Position numbers and translations under genes: made by a program. From positions 1 to 5,418 of the forward strand of contig JABABO010000353.1 of the NCBI GenBank assembly GCA_014238195.1: DNA of 5,418 bases. The letters are read 5' to 3'. The number at the start of each line of letters is the position of its first letter. Position 1 is the first letter of the stretch. This document shows positions 1 through 5,378 of this stretch, one piece after another. The notes under the pieces are model-generated. The model did no database searches. It saw nothing but the letters and a program-made list of their open reading frames with translations, and was not told the origin of the DNA. The stretch comes from Kordiimonadaceae bacterium. Its GTDB lineage: Bacteria > Pseudomonadota > Alphaproteobacteria > Sphingomonadales > Kordiimonadaceae.

Positions 1-1764
1 AAATATGATATATGCTTTCTTATGACCTGGTGCGCCAATAATCATGTCATTAATACCATCATTATTGACATCGCCAGCATTTGAAACCCAAGAATTTGAA
101 TCACTTCTACTTGCTATATTGGTGATGGTAAAGCCTTGGCCCGAATTTGCTAAACTCGACAGGTCGATACTGCTTCCAAAAGCCGAACCCACCTTGCTGC
201 CAAAAACAACGTGGGCTTTATTTGCACGAAAGGATCCAATAATAAAGTCATCAACACCATCCCCGTTGATATCACCTGCACTAGAAACTGTTGATCCCGA
301 CACGGCTCCAGCAGCCCCTTTTAAGATAAAGCCATTATTACCATCTAAGGCGGCAAGGTCAAAGCTAGGAATTGTCGGCGCAACCTCGTCAGCGCCATGG
401 ATAGTGATGATGAAGGCCTTCTCGGTGCCATCATATGATTGGACTGTCACCTCATCCTGCAACGTATCGTTGGTAGCCAAACCATTAACTTCTGGATGAT
501 TATTATTAACGACATAGGTCCAGGTCCAGAAGTCGTTGACTAAATCAACACTGAAATCACCATATTGGGCACGATCATCATAACCTGTATTGAAAGCTTC
601 TTGGTTATCTCCGTCAGGATCACTGATCGTCAGCGTGCCCGATGCCGTGCCGTCCCCATCTTCATACACTGTGAATGTGTCTGTGACCGGGACAGTGATT
701 ACGGCGGGACCGTCATCGACACCTTGCACATTCAGCGTTACGATGCTTTTAGTAGCGGCATAACTAGTTCCGTCATAGACAGTGTATTCGAAGCTGTCTG
801 TACCGTCGAAATTAACATCATCAGTTTTATACTGCAAAGAACTAATATCACGACTAATATCATTCCTCGGAACCTCATCACCAATTTTCAGAACAAGGTC
901 TCCATCGATACCGGCGAAAAACAGAGTCCCGTATGCCGGCAGGCTCTCAATTCTGATAGCGACAAGTGATTTGTCATCATCATTAGCAACTTCTCCGTCA
1001 TCATCATCCCAATAAACAACTAAAAAAGGAGTGATTGAAAACTCAAATTGCACGCCCTCTATAGGATTAAAAGTAGGATTGCCACCGCCATCTGGTGGCG
1101 TATTAACTGGTTGTGTAGTGCCTAGAGGAATATTCAAGTCCCCATTCGAGAACACAACCCCAGTAGCGCCTTCGACAAGTATGGTGTTATTATTATTAGT
1201 CTTATCTGTTATCAAGAGGTTAGTACCATCGTCATAAAAATCAAGGTCACTAAAGTCCAGACCAGTGTTTAAAAGGTTAATCTTGTCATTAATATTACTA
1301 AAATCAATGATGACATCATTGCCCCAATCTAGGCCAAACAGGAATACATCGTTACCACCATCACCCCGCAAGTTGTCATCACCATTACCGCCGTCTAATG
1401 TATCAGCGCCAGAATGCCCCCTGAGAACGTCATTCCCATTGCCACCACTCAGGAAGTCACTAGAACCCTGACCACCCAAAACATCATGACCATCATCACC
1501 GTAAATTACATCTCGGCCTTTGCCGCCATTAGCATTATCATCACCGTCGCCGCCGTGAATTGTATCGTCGCCATCGTCTCCTTTAAGCACATCATTACCA
1601 GCATCACCATCAATTATATCATGTCCATTGGCGCCTTTAATTGTATCATTACCATCACCACCACTGAGACTTTCATCATCAGCATTACCAACTATGGAAT
1701 CATCACCAGATGTGCTCAAAGAGTCCGTGGTTGCGGCTAAAAGGTCTGGAAATTGCTCGTTCAT
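1..1764 (-). CDS. RTX calcium-binding protein with VCBS/cadherin-like and FG-GAP domains, partial (C-terminus beyond left edge)
   Basis: The minus frame is open for 588 codons from ATG 1764 to the window edge. Residues 36-144 are twelve consecutive RTX nonapeptides (for example DAGNDVLKG, DDGDDTIHG, GGNDVFLFG), one of them stretched to ten residues near 99-108. They are capped by DVIIDFSNINDKINL (140-164), the usual sequence after such beta-rolls. About residues 240-350 resemble a cadherin-like domain (GTDSFEYTVYDG at 321-332). Residues 352-460 resemble a VCBS repeat (EDGDGTASGTLTISDPDGD). From 470 two FG-GAP blades follow, with calcium loops DINGDGVDD (from 498) and DVNNDGIND (from 565). RTX proteins of this kind usually leave by a type I secretion system and fold in external calcium. 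The N-terminus has no signal peptide, which fits, but a C-terminal secretion signal would lie outside the window. The start is fixed by a Shine-Dalgarno at 1771-1776 and an in-frame stop at 1813-1815. Adhesin, matrix protein or exoenzyme are all possible; no catalytic domain is seen in this part. Confidence 0.92.
   Translation of the reverse strand, partial: MNEQFPDLLAATTDSLSTSGDDSIVGNADDESLSGGDGNDTIKGANGHDIIDGDAGNDVLKGDDGDDTIHGGDGDDNANGGKGRDVIYGDDGHDVLGGQGSSDFLSGGNGNDVLRGHSGADTLDGGNGDDNLRGDGGNDVFLFGLDWGNDVIIDFSNINDKINLLNTGLDFSDLDFYDDGTNLLITDKTNNNNTILVEGATGVVFSNGDLNIPLGTTQPVNTPPDGGGNPTFNPIEGVQFEFSITPFLVVYWDDDDGEVANDDDKSLVAIRIESLPAYGTLFFAGIDGDLVLKIGDEVPRNDISRDISSLQYKTDDVNFDGTDSFEYTVYDGTSYAATKSIVTLNVQGVDDGPAVITVPVTDTFTVYEDGDGTASGTLTISDPDGDNQEAFNTGYDDRAQYGDFSVDLVNDFWTWTYVVNNNHPEVNGLATNDTLQDEVTVQSYDGTEKAFIITIHGADEVAPTIPSFDLAALDGNNGFILKGAAGAVSGSTVSSAGDINGDGVDDFIIGSFRANKAHVVFGSKVGSAFGSSIDLSSLANSGQGFTITNIASRSDSNSWVSNAGDVNNDGINDMIIGAPGHKKAYIIF
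1333..1659 (-). repeat. Degenerate 27-bp coding repeats (RTX nonapeptide array)
   Basis: Twelve near-consecutive 9-codon units encode the GGxGxDxUx beta-roll of the RTX gene (residues 36-144). The period is 27 bp, apart from one 30-bp unit around residues 99-108. At the DNA level the units are degenerate, with mixed use of GGT/GGC and GAT/GAC. This points to an old, selected array rather than a recent expansion. In known RTX proteins, paired turns of this motif bind calcium. Confidence 0.88.
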
Positions 1765-1770
1765 TTTATC

Positions 1771-1776
1771 TCTCCC
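1771..1776 (-). promoter_or_regulatory. Ribosome binding site of the RTX gene
   Basis: On the minus strand GGGAGA lies 6 nt before ATG 1764 and decides the start. Just upstream, 1781-1793 reads GCGC-N5-GCGC, which could form a short GC hairpin beside the Shine-Dalgarno. Whether that matters is unknown. Confidence 0.75.
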
Positions 1777-1798
1777 GGTGGCGCTTAATGCGCTTGCT

Positions 1799-1849
1799 GT
1801 TTTCTGTAAGTGTCAGTTTTCTGTGAGTGCTCGTTTTCTATAGATGTCT
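1799..1849. repeat. 17-bp tandem repeat, three copies plus a decayed fourth
   Basis: Units begin at 1799, 1816 and 1833 (plus strand); each starts GTTTTCT and is 17 bp long. Copies 1 and 2 match at 13 of 17 positions, copies 1 and 3 at 13, copies 2 and 3 at 10. A partial fourth, GTTTTTAAGGA, starts at 1850. The period is not a multiple of three, and an in-frame stop (relative to the RTX frame) lies inside copy 1, so the array is non-coding. It sits in the presumed 5' untranslated leader of the RTX gene, 35 bp before its ATG. Confidence 0.7.
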
Positions 1850-1863
1850 GTTTTTAAGGATAC

Positions 1864-2136
1864 TTAAGGCACTGTAGTGCGCCTGAGTTCGGGCCTGAGT
1901 TTTGGCCAAAGTTCTGACCTGAGTTCTGGCCAAAGTTCTGACCGCGTTTGAAATGGCATGCGGACGACAATCTGCCAAGGCTGCAGGACAGTTAAAAAGT
2001 GTGAGATTTTCCTAAAATTGTGAGTCGTTATAGTTAACAGTCTGATTCTAAAATTATGACATAAAAAACTACTAAATAATCGTTTATAGAATATTTTAGA
2101 TATTTTAAATTGTTTATTTCTATATTTGATTCGCAT
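1864..2136 (-). CDS. Possible small basic protein with C-terminal tetrapeptide repeats (doubtful)
   Basis: This is a 90-codon frame from ATG 2136 to TAA at 1864-1866; a GTG at 2142 is also in frame. In favour: AGGGGG at 2142-2147 lies 5 nt before the ATG, and a sigma70-like promoter ends about 35 nt upstream. The stop is 99 nt before the RTX start on the same strand, so the two could be co-transcribed. Residues 65-84 are five tetrapeptides of the form [RW]-[SP]-[EK]-L (RSEL, WPEL, RSEL, WPKL, RPEL), encoded by the 12-bp array. The first 60 residues are rich in Lys, Arg, Phe and Ile and show no domain I recognise. Against: the first part is much more AT-rich than the other genes here and reads like translated intergenic DNA. 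It may be a leader ORF or not translated at all. Function unknown. Confidence 0.28.
   Translation of the reverse strand: MRIKYRNKQFKISKIFYKRLFSSFLCHNFRIRLLTITTHNFRKISHFLTVLQPWQIVVRMPFQTRSELWPELRSELWPKLRPELRRTTVP
1884..1943. repeat. 12-bp tandem repeat, five copies (24-bp higher-order period)
   Basis: Plus-strand units start at 1884, 1896, 1908, 1920 and 1932: TGAGTTCGGGCC, TGAGTTTTGGCC, AAAGTTCTGACC, TGAGTTCTGGCC, AAAGTTCTGACC. Copies 3 and 5 are identical, and copies 2+3 differ from copies 4+5 at one of 24 positions, so the later growth was probably by 24-bp duplication. The array contains the perfect 10-bp palindrome TTTGGCCAAA (1901-1910). It is GC-richer than the flanking DNA and lies 120 bp upstream of the RTX ATG. 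Confidence 0.88.
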
Positions 2137-2170
2137 TAACACCCCCTGAATGTCTCAATAACTTCCAATT

Positions 2171-2195
2171 TGTTAAATTTAATACTAGTTTAACA
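2171..2195. promoter_or_regulatory. Inverted repeat TGTTAAA-N11-TTTAACA, operator candidate
   Basis: Two perfect 7-bp arms (2171-2177 and 2189-2195) are separated by 11 bp. The arms span the -10 box, part of the spacer and the expected start site of the minus-strand promoter at 2179-2207. A bound dimer would therefore be expected to block it. A second perfect palindrome, ACATATATATGT (2193-2204), touches the -35 box, and TATAAATTTATA lies at 2209-2220. The DNA is AT-rich, so some palindromes are expected by chance. No regulator gene is in the window. Confidence 0.4.
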
Positions 2196-2207
2196 TATAT
2201 ATGTCAA
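2179..2207 (-). promoter_or_regulatory. Sigma70-like promoter for the RTX-side transcript
   Basis: Reading the minus strand, a perfect -35 TTGACA (2202-2207) is followed by a 17-bp spacer (2185-2201) and a -10 TATTAA (2179-2184, four of six matches to TATAAT). Transcription would begin near 2172. That gives a leader of about 400 nt before the RTX start, carrying the doubtful small ORF and both tandem arrays. It is the best promoter match I found in the intergenic region. Confidence 0.55.
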
Positions 2208-2301
2208 TTATAAATTTATAGAGTTTAAACACACCCAGCATAGAATTTCTGATTGTACACATCTGAAAGTTGCTCATAATCTAAAGGACTGTCAGCGTTA
2301 T

Positions 2302-2351
2302 ATCGCCGTATTTTGGCGATCTATCTGGCCTTTCAGCCCAGTAAATCGCCA
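2302..2351. other. Three-arm inverted repeat able to form alternative stems
   Basis: ATCGCC at 2302-2307 can pair with GGCGAT at 2315-2320 across a 7-nt loop. The same GGCGAT, extended to TGGCGAT (2314-2320), can instead pair over 7 bp with ATCGCCA at 2345-2351. That pairing encloses a small hairpin CTGG (2325-2328) with CCAG (2338-2341). No U-run follows on either strand, so it is not a simple terminator. It could be a structured leader, a protein-binding site pair, or chance. Confidence 0.35.
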
Positions 2352-2390
2352 CCAGCGCAAATCATGTAAAAAATTCGTAATCAAACAAAT

Positions 2391-2470
2391 TGGGGTTTGT
2401 GTACGCTCGACATTTTGAAAATATGGGTAAAATAAGTATCAAGTTCAAAGCATCAATTTTGCAAACCCCA
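2391..2470. promoter_or_regulatory. 9-bp inverted repeat with widely spaced arms
   Basis: TGGGGTTTG (2391-2399) and CAAACCCCA (2462-2470) are perfect inverse complements with 62 bp between them, in the leader of the hydroxylase operon. The arm centres are 71 bp apart, near seven helical turns. They flank the weak promoter candidate at 2415-2442. Possible readings are a pair of operator half-sites for DNA looping or a long-range RNA stem. Not a known motif to me. Confidence 0.35.
2415..2442 (+). promoter_or_regulatory. Weak promoter candidate for the hydroxylase operon
   Basis: TTGAAA (2415-2420, five of six matches to the -35 consensus), a 16-bp spacer and TATCAA (2437-2442, four of six to the -10). 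The start would be near 2450, leaving a leader of about 155 nt. An overlapping alternative is TCGACA (2407-2412) with TAAAAT (2428-2433), but its 15-bp spacer is short. The real promoter could lie elsewhere in 2210-2590. Confidence 0.25.
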
Positions 2471-2591
2471 TTGCCTTATCTGTCAACATCGCTACAGTAA
2501 TAGACAATTGGTAATGGTTTAATGGGAAGTGAGCCAGCCGATACGGGGCAAGCCAGAACGGCTGAGCATACCAGATTAGCTGAGATTATAT

Positions 2592-2596
2592 GAGGG
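2592..2596 (+). promoter_or_regulatory. Ribosome binding site of the [2Fe-2S] subunit gene
   Basis: GAGGG sits 7 nt before ATG 2604. It favours that start over the in-frame ATG at 2610, which would be 13 nt away. Confidence 0.75.
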
Positions 2597-2603
2597 TCCA
2601 ATT

Positions 2604-3074
2604 ATGAAAATGACTGTAAACGGGCAAATCGTCGAATATGACGTTGAAGCAGATATGCCATTGTTATGGGTTCTGCGTGACGAGCTAGGCATAAAAGGTG
2701 TCAAATATGGCTGCGGTGTTTCGGCCTGCGGTGCTTGTACTGTTCATATGAACGGGGAAGCGGTTCGGTCCTGCCAAGTCTATGCCGAAGATGCACAAGA
2801 TGCGGATATTGTGACAATCGAAGGTCTAGGAAAACCGGGCTCGCTTCACGCTGTGCAGTCAGCTTGGATTAAGCATCAAGTGGCCCAGTGTGGTTACTGC
2901 CAATCGGGGCAAATCATGCAAGCGGCAGACTTATTATCCAAGACACCTGCCCCATCGGATCAAGAAATTGACGATGCCATGTCGGGCAATTTATGCCGCT
3001 GTGGCACATACCCAAAAATCCGTGAAGCAATAAAGTCTGCGGCGAAAGACTTACAAGAGGGCACCGTGTCATGA
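2604..3074 (+). CDS. [2Fe-2S]-binding small subunit of a molybdenum hydroxylase (IorA-like)
   Basis: This 156-residue protein carries the two iron-sulfur clusters that relay electrons out of a xanthine-oxidase-family enzyme. Residues 1-75 form a plant-type ferredoxin domain with cluster ligands C37, C42, C45 and C57 (CGVSACGAC, then C57 in VRSC). Residues 80-150 form the helical [2Fe-2S]-binding domain with C96 and C99 (QCGYCQSGQ) and C131 and C133 (NLCRCGTYPKIREA). All eight cysteines are present and the length is normal for the family. There is no FAD domain and none is encoded next door, as in IorAB-type two-subunit enzymes. It has no signal peptide; by analogy it would be exported folded, bound to the Tat-bearing large subunit. 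The stop overlaps the next start (ATGA, 3071-3074), which indicates translational coupling. The family call is firm. The name IorA is by similarity of architecture, and the substrate is unknown. Confidence 0.95.
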   Translation: MKMTVNGQIVEYDVEADMPLLWVLRDELGIKGVKYGCGVSACGACTVHMNGEAVRSCQVYAEDAQDADIVTIEGLGKPGSLHAVQSAWIKHQVAQCGYCQSGQIMQAADLLSKTPAPSDQEIDDAMSGNLCRCGTYPKIREAIKSAAKDLQEGTVS

Positions 3075-5314
3075 GCAAGCTAAAAACATTTAGTCGTCGT
3101 GCCTTTCTGGTCGGTTCTGCAGCTGTTGCTGGCGGCGTGGCTTTTGGTTATTACCAAGCCAAGAAATCATTGGATAACCCTTTGGAAACTGGTCTTGCTG
3201 AAGGTGCAGTCACCTTTAATCCTTGGGTGGTCGTGGACAGCGAAAAAGTCACACTGATCACGCCGCACACCGATCTTGGCCAAGGGGCCTATTCCATGCA
3301 GGCCATGCTCATTGCAGAAGAATTAGATATAGAACTTGATCAAGTTGAGCTTTCTCCTGGTTTCCCAGCAACTGCCTATTATAACACGGCTTTTGCCTCG
3401 GAAGTCGTACCTTTTGCATCGCACGATGATACGATGGGGGCAAATGCCATGCGTACAGTCATGGGGGTTGCCATTAAAATGATGGGATTAATGGGGACTG
3501 GGGGGTCTTCATCGGTGCCTGATAGCTTTGACAAATTACGCCGTGCAGGTGCCGTTGCCCGCGAAACGCTGAAGGCAGCTGCTGCAAAACTAGAATCTGT
3601 TGCTGTTGCAGATTTAAAAACCGCAAACGGCGCGGTTATATTACCTGATGGTCGCCGTATAGAGTATACTAAGCTTGCAAAAGTCGCCGCTGACTTAGAT
3701 CCTATTAATGACGTGACCCTAAAGCAGCCTAGCGAATGGCGCTTAATTGGCAAATCTATCGAGCGTATTGATATCGCCGCAAAATCAACGGGAACCCTTG
3801 CCTACAGCATTGACTTGGAAATGCCCAACATGGTGCACGCGGCCATCAAGCTAAACCCAAGGGTTGGCGGTGCACTGCTTAGCTATGACGCTAAAACTGC
3901 AAAATCAATGCGCGGTGTATCTGGCGTTGTTGAAGTCACGGGTGGTATTGCTGTGCTTGCTGATAATACGTGGCGGGCTATTAAGGCGGCAGAAGCCGTT
4001 GAATGCGAATGGGGCAGTGCCCCGTACCCCAGCGACATGCAAGGCCACTGGGATGAAATCGCTGCTTCTTTCACCGAAGAACGACTTGACAAAAATTGGC
4101 GCGATGACGGCGATATTGAAACAGCTTTAACTGATAGCGAACCCTTCACCGCTGAATATAAAACACCTTATGTGGCGCACCAGCCCTTGGAACCACTGTC
4201 ATCGATTGTTAAGGTGACCAATGGCGGTGCTGAGGTATGGGCAGCGAACCAGTTACCAACCATCTTACAGGATAAAATTGCGAAAATATGCGGTTGCAAG
4301 TCCGAGGATGTTCGCTTCTATCAACAATATGCTGGGGGTAGTTTTGGTCATCGTTTAGAATTTGATTATATTACTTTGGCCGCAGAAATTGCTGTGCAAA
4401 TGCCTGACACGCCTGTGAAATTAACTTACAGTCGGGAAGAAGATTTTACCCACGATTACCCTCGCCAAATTGGTATGGCACGCGGTGCTGGGACAACCGA
4501 AAACGGACATGTATCAAGCTATGATTTGCAAGTGGCGACTGTTTCATCTTCGCGGTCACAGCAGGGTCGGATGGGCGAAACATTAGGGGCTGGCCCAGAT
4601 AAACAGTTGGCAGCTGGTGCTTGGAATATGCCGTATGCCATCCCAGATTACCGCATGCGGGCTTACGCAGTGCCTGAGCTGGCGCCTACAAGTTCATGGC
4701 GTTCGGTCGGGGCCTCGACACAAGGGTTTTTTGCCGATTGTTTCCTTGATGAGTTGATCCATCAAGCAAGTGCTGACCCAATGCTTGAACGCTTAAGGCT
4801 TATGAACAGAAAAGAATCGAAACAAGTCCTAGAAGCCGTTGCTGAAATGTCTAATTGGGGTGAAGATTTACCCGCAGGAACAGGTCGCGGTGTCGCCTTT
4901 GTCGATAGCTTTGGCGTACCAGTAGCTGAAGTTGTACAAGTTACGGCAACAGACGATGGCATCCGCCTTGATAAAGTTTGGGTCGCTGCTGATGTTGGGC
5001 GTGTTATCGATCCCGTAAATTTTGATAACCTAGTTAAGGGCGGCGTTGTTTGGGGTCTGGGTCACGCGATGAACTGCGAAATCACCTATACCGACGGTGC
5101 TGCGGATCAACAGAATTTTTATGATCACGAGGCTATGCGTTTTTATCAATGCCCTAAGATTGAAGTCCGTGGCCTTGAGCTTAGCTCAAAAATTCGTGGT
5201 ATTGGTGAACCGCCCGTACCACCCGCTGCCCCAGCACTTGCAAATGCAATTTTTGCCGCTACAGGTCAGCGCATAAGGGAAATGCCCTTTAATAAATTTA
5301 TTGATTTCGTGTAA
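3071..5314 (+). CDS. Molybdopterin-binding large subunit of a molybdenum hydroxylase (IorB-like aldehyde/xanthine oxidase family), Tat-exported
   Basis: This 747-residue subunit would hold the molybdenum cytosine dinucleotide cofactor and the active site, hydroxylating an N-heterocycle or oxidising an aldehyde with water as oxygen source. The N-terminus has a twin-arginine motif, SRRAFLVG (8-15), before a short Ala/Gly/Val-rich segment (about 16-26). Export to the periplasm is therefore expected; cleavage or retention as an anchor is unclear. Family landmarks in order: DLGQGAYS (68-75), GGSFGHR (422-428) in the cofactor-binding region, WRSVGASTQGFFADCFLDEL (543-562), and GIGEPPVPPAAPALANAI near the end, whose E713 fits the catalytic glutamate. 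The length is usual for IorB-type proteins. GGSFGHR departs from the GGGFGRR I would expect in IorB relatives. The start overlaps the upstream stop, with GAGGG at 3057-3061. Together with the [2Fe-2S] subunit it should make the complete enzyme; the electron acceptor (cytochrome or quinone) is not encoded here. Substrate unassigned. Confidence 0.94.
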   Translation: MSKLKTFSRRAFLVGSAAVAGGVAFGYYQAKKSLDNPLETGLAEGAVTFNPWVVVDSEKVTLITPHTDLGQGAYSMQAMLIAEELDIELDQVELSPGFPATAYYNTAFASEVVPFASHDDTMGANAMRTVMGVAIKMMGLMGTGGSSSVPDSFDKLRRAGAVARETLKAAAAKLESVAVADLKTANGAVILPDGRRIEYTKLAKVAADLDPINDVTLKQPSEWRLIGKSIERIDIAAKSTGTLAYSIDLEMPNMVHAAIKLNPRVGGALLSYDAKTAKSMRGVSGVVEVTGGIAVLADNTWRAIKAAEAVECEWGSAPYPSDMQGHWDEIAASFTEERLDKNWRDDGDIETALTDSEPFTAEYKTPYVAHQPLEPLSSIVKVTNGGAEVWAANQLPTILQDKIAKICGCKSEDVRFYQQYAGGSFGHRLEFDYITLAAEIAVQMPDTPVKLTYSREEDFTHDYPRQIGMARGAGTTENGHVSSYDLQVATVSSSRSQQGRMGETLGAGPDKQLAAGAWNMPYAIPDYRMRAYAVPELAPTSSWRSVGASTQGFFADCFLDELIHQASADPMLERLRLMNRKESKQVLEAVAEMSNWGEDLPAGTGRGVAFVDSFGVPVAEVVQVTATDDGIRLDKVWVAADVGRVIDPVNFDNLVKGGVVWGLGHAMNCEITYTDGAADQQNFYDHEAMRFYQCPKIEVRGLELSSKIRGIGEPPVPPAAPALANAIFAATGQRIREMPFNKFIDFV

Positions 5315-5349
5315 AACTTCAGGGATTTTGTTTAAGCCCTCAGGGGTTT
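5314..5349. terminator. Weak imperfect stem between convergent genes, possible terminator
   Basis: AGGG (5321-5324) pairs with CCCT (5337-5340), and the outer AAAC (5314-5317) pairs with GTTT (5346-5349), with an internal loop between. It lies directly after the large-subunit stop and before the convergent tRNA. The T-run on the plus side is only three bases and the stem is broken, so intrinsic termination is doubtful. A separate 5-bp stem, ATGAC (5357-5361) with GTCAT (5375-5379), sits right at the tRNA 3' end. Confidence 0.25.
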
Positions 5350-5378
5350 CGCATGAATGACTAGGTTTTCTAAGGTCA

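Noticed and set aside
44..1843. Several plus-strand open frames (44-499, 565-969, 782-1015, 1031-1237, 1265-1471, 1414-1740, 1628-1843)
   Set aside because: They lie antisense to or overlap the continuous 588-codon RTX/VCBS/FG-GAP frame, whose domains are clear. Their low-complexity Ser/Pro or Ile/Thr content is the complement of its Gly/Asp repeats.
1333..1943. CRISPR-like or mobile-element repeats
   Set aside because: The 27-bp repeats encode RTX nonapeptides, and the 12-bp and 17-bp arrays have no spacers. No cas, transposase or terminal inverted repeats are present.
2193..2220. Short AT palindromes ACATATATATGT and TATAAATTTATA as separate operators
   Set aside because: In DNA this AT-rich they are easily expected by chance. 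They are noted only as context to the stronger 7+7 bp inverted repeat.
2302..2341. Rho-independent terminator between the divergent genes
   Set aside because: The stems are short and no T-run follows on either strand. Divergent genes also need no terminator at this position.
2423..2500. 25-codon plus-strand ORF beginning ATG GGT AAA
   Set aside because: It has no Shine-Dalgarno, is very short, and overlaps the promoter candidate and one arm of the 9-bp inverted repeat. Nothing supports translation.
3379..3753. Minus-strand open frame within the large-subunit gene
   Set aside because: It is an antisense shadow of a confidently identified molybdopterin-binding subunit. The same applies to minus-strand frames at 3883-4149 and 4762-4962 and the plus frame at 3864-4130.
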